Below the pieces are notes generated by a model. The model had not been told where the DNA came from. It saw only the letters and a program-made list of their open reading frames with translations, and did no database searches. 64,000 bases of DNA from Verrucomicrobiota bacterium (lineage in GTDB: Bacteria; Verrucomicrobiota; Verrucomicrobiia; Limisphaerales; JACPZS01), in contig JACPZS010000161.1 in assembly GCA_016195385.1 (NCBI GenBank), positions 39,173-103,172 on the forward strand. The letters run 5' to 3'. Shown here in pieces: positions 59,901 through 64,000 of this stretch (its first letter is position 1; the number at the start of each line of letters is the position of its first letter). Position numbers and translations under genes: made by a program.

Positions 59901-61904
59901 CTTGGCCCCGCCTTGAGTGACAACTTCGAGCGAGCGATTGATGATCACCAAAGTAGATTTTGCTTCCGCTACGCCGACGCAGGCCAATTGCAGCCAAATA
60001 GACGAACTGCACGGTCCGGTACCGCCTTGAACAAGTTTGCCACACAGCGAATCGAGCAGACTCAAAATCGATTCAGCGCATTTAGCCGGCGCGGTAATTT
60101 TGTCGAATAAAGCGCCTTTGAAATAAATGTCAAATCCGTCCACGATGGCTTTCTTCGCGGAGAGAATTGCCTTCATCGCATTCTTGGCAGTCCCCACGCC
60201 GGTTTTGCCAGCCTTCACGTCATCGTAAAGTTTGCTGACGCTTTCACCGAATTTTTTGATCTCAGAAACAATGGAGATGGCCTTTTTGATGACGGTGCCG
60301 ACACCGGTGAACTCGGCGATGCATTTCGCTGCCGCCGCCCCGACATCGAAGACGATGCTAACGATTTGTCCAGTCGTAAGACTCTTGCACGGATTTTTCG
60401 GCGGCGCGTTGGTGAAACTGCCCGGTGTGCCGGGCATGGTGCCGTGCCAGCCGGGCTGGCGGACGCCGACACCGGGATCTGATTGCACAAAATTTCCGTC
60501 CGCAGTCACCGTCATCGGTCCGGAGATCTCCCATTTGCCGGTGTCGTGATTGAAACTCCAGAGTGCAGTCTTGGCTCCGGGCGGCAGCTTCTGGCCGGTC
60601 ACAGGATCGGGCAAATTCGGGAAGCGCACCGGCACCGGCTGATCAAAATTCATCGGCCCGTCTGTTTGAATGCTGATGTCGATGGCGTGTTTTAGTCCAG
60701 CAGGCAATGGCTCCGGCAGGCGATCAGAAGGTACGGGAGCTATCCCCACCATTCCGCCGCGTTTGCCATCGTCGCTGAACAGCGAGTTCGGCGGAACCAT
60801 GATGGTCACACCAGCGAGCGCGGGATTGCTCGCGATTACCGAACTGGGAAAAGTCACATCCGTTGTTTGATTTGGGCTGATGGTTTGGAGCGTGCCCGCC
60901 GCTACGAGTGGCAAATAAATCGTGCCGGTGCCGGCGGCGAGATTGTCCGTACGGCCAGCCTCGGCTTCCCAGGCCTTGCCCAGCAGCGGGTAATAGCTGC
61001 CGTTGGGCCACTGGCTTCCGACCGCTGTGCGGCCATCGATGTGGACGAAGAAGCGTCCCGCCGGACACGGATCCAATTTGAAATTGCCCTGCGCATCCGT
61101 GACCACGCGCAGGGTTTCCTCCATGCCATCGACCGTGATCGTAACACCTTCCAACGGCTTGTTCATCGACGTCGAAGGGTTGCCGGTTCCGGGCACGAGT
61201 TCCGCCGCAAAAATTCGGCCCAAGATGGCCGTGCCCGTCAGCGGCGTGGAATTAAACGTCTCGAAGTCGATCGTCGCCGAACCGCCTGGATTGCCGTCCC
61301 CGTCCGCGTCGAGATCGCGGCCAAGATAATCTTTGATTCCGTTGGCTTGGAAGGTCACGCGCACCCGGGCACCGCCCGGCGTCTGTTCCAGATAGAACAG
61401 CGTCGCTCGGCGGTGATCCTCTGAAATCTCAACGCGCGCCAGCAAGTGTCGCCCGCCGAATTCCGCGTAGAGGCGATCCGTGCCGATGACGGTGTTTGTG
61501 GCGAGCGGGAAGTTGAAACGTAGGATCGTCTTGCGCGTCACCGAAACGCCGCTTTCCCCTTGGAATGGTGAACTGCTCAACACGCGCGTCAACGGCACGG
61601 CGGGCAACGGAGTGTTCCCGACGATCGCGCGGGCAATGGCCGTCGCGTCCAACTCGGTCACGAACCCATCCTGATCCACATCCGCGAACGGTTCGAGTTC
61701 AGGCACGAGTGGAGCGGCACCGTTGAGGTGATTGATGAGTCGAACGACGTCGAGGACGGTCGCTCGGCCGTCTTCGTCCAAATCTCCCAGCTGCGTGGGC
61801 AGCGCCGAAACTTGCGCGCAAAATAGGCCTGAGAAGACAACGCCCCACCAAATCCCCCAAAGGGAATTGCTCCGGAATTTGCGGCTAGCGGATAATTTCT
61901 TCAC
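56991..61904 (-). CDS. Large secreted protein with dockerin-like domain, LVIVD repeats and TSP3 motifs
   Basis: 1637 residues. Signal peptide about 1-35 (GVVFSGLFCAQVSALP). A dockerin-like pair of Ca-binding loops (about 40-97: LGDLDEDGRATVLDVVRLIN and FADVDQDGFVTELDATAIAR), a Big-5-like domain (about 105-215), an unassigned helical region (about 500-800), TSP3/EF-hand motifs DTDNDGLPDVVERVIGTDPT (about 850), LVIVD-type propeller repeats (about 895-1160), further Ig-like and TSP3 parts (about 1200-1540) and a C-terminal array of a 22-residue repeat. Upstream of glycine-rich and cohesin-like genes, so dockerin-cohesin binding is a natural hypothesis. Confidence 0.86.
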   Translation of the reverse strand: MKKLSASRKFRSNSLWGIWWGVVFSGLFCAQVSALPTQLGDLDEDGRATVLDVVRLINHLNGAAPLVPELEPFADVDQDGFVTELDATAIARAIVGNTPLPAVPLTRVLSSSPFQGESGVSVTRKTILRFNFPLATNTVIGTDRLYAEFGGRHLLARVEISEDHRRATLFYLEQTPGGARVRVTFQANGIKDYLGRDLDADGDGNPGGSATIDFETFNSTPLTGTAILGRIFAAELVPGTGNPSTSMNKPLEGVTITVDGMEETLRVVTDAQGNFKLDPCPAGRFFVHIDGRTAVGSQWPNGSYYPLLGKAWEAEAGRTDNLAAGTGTIYLPLVAAGTLQTISPNQTTDVTFPSSVIASNPALAGVTIMVPPNSLFSDDGKRGGMVGIAPVPSDRLPEPLPAGLKHAIDISIQTDGPMNFDQPVPVRFPNLPDPVTGQKLPPGAKTALWSFNHDTGKWEISGPMTVTADGNFVQSDPGVGVRQPGWHGTMPGTPGSFTNAPPKNPCKSLTTGQIVSIVFDVGAAAAKCIAEFTGVGTVIKKAISIVSEIKKFGESVSKLYDDVKAGKTGVGTAKNAMKAILSAKKAIVDGFDIYFKGALFDKITAPAKCAESILSLLDSLCGKLVQGGTGPCSSSIWLQLACVGVAEAKSTLVIINRSLEVVTQGGAKVALKLACGFVDLLATQLGLPVASTSGDAPSDPNLALQSVRKLSDSDPLPADALATLEQLAAASKALSDTMAPLETLADNFQKLQDGMQSAVDNLSKFFYEQVGVPPNAYYVMEIQGREIRGRTSSQGQIDLILAADADYTLSVYDPVSGLIGIVHGRTSPNGVPTKIPLPQFIPPDNSTDTDNDGLPDVVERVIGTDPTNPDTDGDGILDGAAVAQGIDPLGGKGLPTGIIATAPTRGKAVDICAVNDIAIVAELDAGISVFNVFSGMTPTLVAQVDTPGKARGVSCTGNLIAVADDTAGLAIIDISDPPAARIVHQISLGGAAQAVVTAGNFAFVGLANGQLVSVDILSGRELDRLLLGSGAVQDLALGGDVLYVLTDTKLHAVALDDAEFDPGGAVDATSNSTTVRRRLFVGGAFAYTSTANGYAIFSLADPMLPKAFNPVTTTQRGWRQIISNGSGIGLGVVGANPNDGPAVDVALYNLGPDGRANQFVASFATPGAAYAVSIYNGIAYVADGDAGMQVLNYLSLDTKRVAPTIDLSASFSLNPPHAEENKLVRLTAEVTDDVQVRSVEFYIDGQRVGVAGKFPFEFRFVTPLLDASTTSFKIRAKAIDTGGNFTWTDEIVVALTRDQTPPHVRRKIFPPPGSIRGSIDAVTIPFSKPIDPATINGTTVQVIDAGADRLFGTADDVVHSGQLSYDTALKLITLTFAAPLPPGHYQIIVRPPLADTAGNQIAAPFGSRFWAIAGVDTDHDGIPDDVELKLGLDPRNNDSDGNGVLDGDEDFDHDGLTNSQEILMGTDPKNPHTVDPKILDGDLDRDLDALSDAAEFRTGTDPFLADSDNDGWNDESEVTAGSDPLDANSRPMLLLTSNPAPLTIGLPQFSLAGTGAGLTIARPPVTIGLPAVVPGLSSGLTVARPPLLIELQAFVGDFANGITVGRPPLQINLPSAQDPATLGLTVGQPPIKAKIGP
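56994..57293 (-). repeat. 22-residue tandem repeats at the C-terminus of the dockerin-type protein
   Basis: Four or five units with the core G-(L/I)-T-(V/I)-(A/G)-(R/Q)-P-P. Copies: GLTIARPPVTIGLPAVV (57171-57236), GLTVARPPLLIELQAFV (57105-57170), GITVGRPPLQINLPSAQ (57039-57104), and a final partial GLTVGQPPIKAKIGP (56994-57038); a decayed PAPLTIGLPQFS precedes. The DNA copies differ, so the period is selected at protein level. Confidence 0.8.
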
Positions 61905-62236
61905 GAGCCAGAGGCTTGCTGGTTCGGGACGCTTCTCTTGCTAGCAAAGCTCTCACGGAGAAACAAGCAAAACATTTGGCCTTTCCGGCCCCTCCGTGGG
62001 TAACACACATTTTTGAGTTAAGGCAGCCTGTGTGCCGCGTCACGCCGCAGATTGGCTTGACGGGGAATTTGGCTTTCGTTATTAACCATCGCTATTGCCT
62101 GCCAGCAAGTCAGGGCTAAAGGTTCTGACCGCTCAAAACTGTTCTAATTGGATGAGGTGAGCAAGCAACTCTCACCCCGTTCAAGACTCCTTCGGAATAA
62201 AGCTTGCTGCGAGCAAGTTACTGTTAGATTTGCAAA
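61905..62236. other. Divergent intergenic region with candidate sigma-70 promoter
   Basis: 332 bases between the divergent dockerin-type and TIGR03790 genes, no supported gene. TTGACG (62057-62062), a 17-base spacer, TATTAA (62080-62085) forms a fair plus-strand promoter, about 150 bases before ATG 62237. Promoter strength untested. No other structure seen. Confidence 0.4.
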
Positions 62237-64000
62237 ATGAATCGAGCCGTGAAAAATCTATTTTTCCCATCGCGATCACAATCGGGCGCTCCTTTATGCG
62301 CGCCGAAAACCAAAATTGTGGCTCCCCTGCCAATGCGATGGCTGTTGCTGTCCGCCCTGCTGGGCAGTCTGGCAATTGGGAGCGCCAACGCGGCTGAAGA
62401 ACCAGATGCGGACAGCCTCGCGGCGACCGATGTTGGAGTCACCCCGCCGACCATGGCGGCTGGGGATCAAGTTGTGGACACGCTCGCGATCGCCGAGGGT
62501 GGCGCAACTCCGCTGGCCGCTGCTTCGACTTCACTCGCGAGCCGCGTCCTCGTCGTTTACAACGCGAACGTGCCGGCGTCGCTGAACGTCGCGAACTATT
62601 ACGCAGCCCAGCGCGGTATTCCGGCGTCGAACCTCCTCGGCATCAGGCCTTCATCGACGATGGGCTTCCTCGACAATTATCATTATTCAAAGGCCCTCAC
62701 GGAAGTGATTGCGCCCATCACCAATGCGCTGACCCAACTCGGTCAGCAGCAGATCCTCTACATCGTCTTCACTTACGGTACGCCGTACGGCGTGTGGAAT
62801 GATGTCTGGACCTATCCGTCCGGCGCTTCTCTGCGCGGTGCCAGCTTGGACGCGTATGTTTGCGATCCGTTTGGCGACGCTGCCAAAGGCCCGAACGTGG
62901 GTACCAGCCAGAGCACCACGTTTTTCGCCAATCCGTACTCGCCGGGCCAGGCGGGAACTCCGCTGGCCGTGGCAGGAGGCATCAACGGGCCGGTCAACGC
63001 CGTCGATGTCAACGGCAATCCGGTCGTGGTCAATACCGTCGTAACTTACACGCCATTTGAATCCCTTGCTGCGTTTCGCGCCCGTACTGGCAAACGAATC
63101 TATTCCGTCTTCCGCCTCGATGCCGCGAACTCGACCATTGCCAAGGCGCAGGTGGACAAGGCGCTACAGGCCGAGCAAGCGGGCGGACTGGATTTTATGG
63201 GTGGAAAATTTTATTTCGATCGCAGGAATCCCGATTCGTTGCTCCAAACACCGCCGCCTACCGGAGCTTGGATCTACGACCGCTGGGTGGAGTGGACCCT
63301 GTTTCGCACCAAACAGATGGCGATGAATGTCACATTACCGTGGCTGCAAGAAAGCACTTTTTGGCGCATTGGGGAGCCGGGTTCAAACATTCCCACGGCA
63401 CCGAACGCCGCGTATTATGCAGGCACGTATGGCTGGTACAACACCATTGGCGTCAACGGCAATGCACGGCCCGATCCTTGGACCTGGCTGCCGGGTGCGA
63501 TCGGCATGGAATGGAAAAGCGAAGGGCTTTATGGCGGTCCACGCGGCGACAACAATCCGCCATCGGGAACCGATCCCAACATCGGTTGGGGCGTGGGTGC
63601 GATTGCGGCCGGCATCACCGCGGTGACCGGTTGCATCACCGAACCGTACGATGGCGGCGTGCCGCGACCGGACGCCATTCTCCGCAACCTTTTTGAAGGA
63701 GCGAGCATCGGCGATGCCTTCTTTCGGGATAACTGGTGGGTCGGCTGGCAGCAAATTAATGTCGGGGATCCGCTTTACACTCCTTTTCCGGGCGGTCGTC
63801 CGCCCTTCAAGCCCGCCACCGGCACCCAATTACTCACCATTGCTTCTGTGAACCCAGCTAGTGGCGTGTCTGTCACGGCAAGTCCCAACGACAACAACGG
63901 CCAGGGCACCGGTACGACGCAATTCACCCGCACTTACAATAACAACCAAGTCGTCAACCTCGTCGCTCCATCGACGGCCGGTGGAAATATCTTCTCGAAA
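62237..64000 (+). CDS. TIGR03790 family secreted protein (3' end outside window)
   Basis: 588 codons, open to the window edge. Signal peptide preceded by a long basic N-terminus (NRAVKNLFFPSRSQSGAPLC, then MRWLLLSALLGSLAIGSANA). Body starts SRVLVVYNANVPASLNVANY and AQRGIPASNLLGI, the opening of TIGR03790 proteins. It continues with ILYIVFTYGTPYGVWNDV, IYSVFRLDA and FRDNWWVGWQQINVGDPLYT. The end starts a repeat with ASPNDNNGQGTGTTQFTR, a motif that recurs in long verrucomicrobial secreted proteins. An ATG further in (62327-62335) at MRWLLL is an alternative start. Confidence 0.88.
   Translation, partial: MNRAVKNLFFPSRSQSGAPLCAPKTKIVAPLPMRWLLLSALLGSLAIGSANAAEEPDADSLAATDVGVTPPTMAAGDQVVDTLAIAEGGATPLAAASTSLASRVLVVYNANVPASLNVANYYAAQRGIPASNLLGIRPSSTMGFLDNYHYSKALTEVIAPITNALTQLGQQQILYIVFTYGTPYGVWNDVWTYPSGASLRGASLDAYVCDPFGDAAKGPNVGTSQSTTFFANPYSPGQAGTPLAVAGGINGPVNAVDVNGNPVVVNTVVTYTPFESLAAFRARTGKRIYSVFRLDAANSTIAKAQVDKALQAEQAGGLDFMGGKFYFDRRNPDSLLQTPPPTGAWIYDRWVEWTLFRTKQMAMNVTLPWLQESTFWRIGEPGSNIPTAPNAAYYAGTYGWYNTIGVNGNARPDPWTWLPGAIGMEWKSEGLYGGPRGDNNPPSGTDPNIGWGVGAIAAGITAVTGCITEPYDGGVPRPDAILRNLFEGASIGDAFFRDNWWVGWQQINVGDPLYTPFPGGRPPFKPATGTQLLTIASVNPASGVSVTASPNDNNGQGTGTTQFTRTYNNNQVVNLVAPSTAGGNIFSK

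Overview
The window reads as chromosomal DNA of a GC-rich, flagellated, Gram-negative bacterium of the Verrucomicrobiota, most likely a Limisphaerales/Pedosphaera-type lineage. The signs are a sigma factor fused to a membrane segment and coiled coil, a TIGR03790-type secreted protein, very large secreted proteins with delta-60, Ig, thrombospondin-3 and dockerin-like modules, a PPC / DUF1501 / DUF1549-DUF1553 trio, a PEP-CTERM protein, and a flagellin-FliW-CsrA locus. This placement is inferred from gene content only; no rRNA, tRNA or CRISPR array was seen.

Layout. 1-6.9 kb: a minus-strand cluster fliW-csrA-flagellin, then a TPR-methyltransferase and a nucleotide-sugar dehydrogenase, diverging from cheD and an HDOD gene. 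The divergent gap carries a near-perfect sigma-28 promoter facing fliW and a weaker one facing cheD. A degraded cheB start lies just after the HDOD gene. 6.9-15.5 kb: secreted hydrolase, a receiver/metallo-beta-lactamase fusion, a zinc-ribbon protein, the fused sigma factor, and an iron operon feoA-feoA-(zinc-ribbon membrane protein)-feoB. 15.6-21.2 kb: a 1650-residue secreted delta-60/Ig protein and a frameshifted pseudogene with an intact terminator.

21.2-26.9 kb is a mosaic defence region. The N-terminal and C-terminal ends of a type ISP restriction-modification gene, both on the minus strand and in the right order, flank about 3 kb holding an XRE regulator with a palindromic operator, a truncated N6-adenine methyltransferase, a MazF/PemK-like toxin-antitoxin pair, a second XRE gene coupled to a possible PD-(D/E)XK nuclease, and a truncated phospholipase-D-type nuclease. 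A 105-bp palindromic element interrupts the C-terminal remnant, and short repeated gene tails follow to 26.9 kb.

26.9-45.3 kb is mostly housekeeping: PhzF, RidA and glutamine-amidotransferase genes, a MocR regulator, a decayed fabF copy, a PEP-CTERM protein, fabG-acpP-fabF, a DUF4380 lipoprotein, a sulfite-oxidase-like enzyme, P-II/glnA, dnaA, an ABC ATPase, bioD, a DsbA-like protein, an SDR, and an amino-acid ABC ATPase gene broken by a TAA codon. 45.4-54.8 kb holds the PPC, DUF1501 and WD40/cytochrome/DUF1549/DUF1553 genes and tig. 55.0-61.9 kb is an operon-like run of a dockerin-type 1637-residue protein, a glycine-rich protein and a cohesin-like protein. A TIGR03790 gene runs off the right edge.
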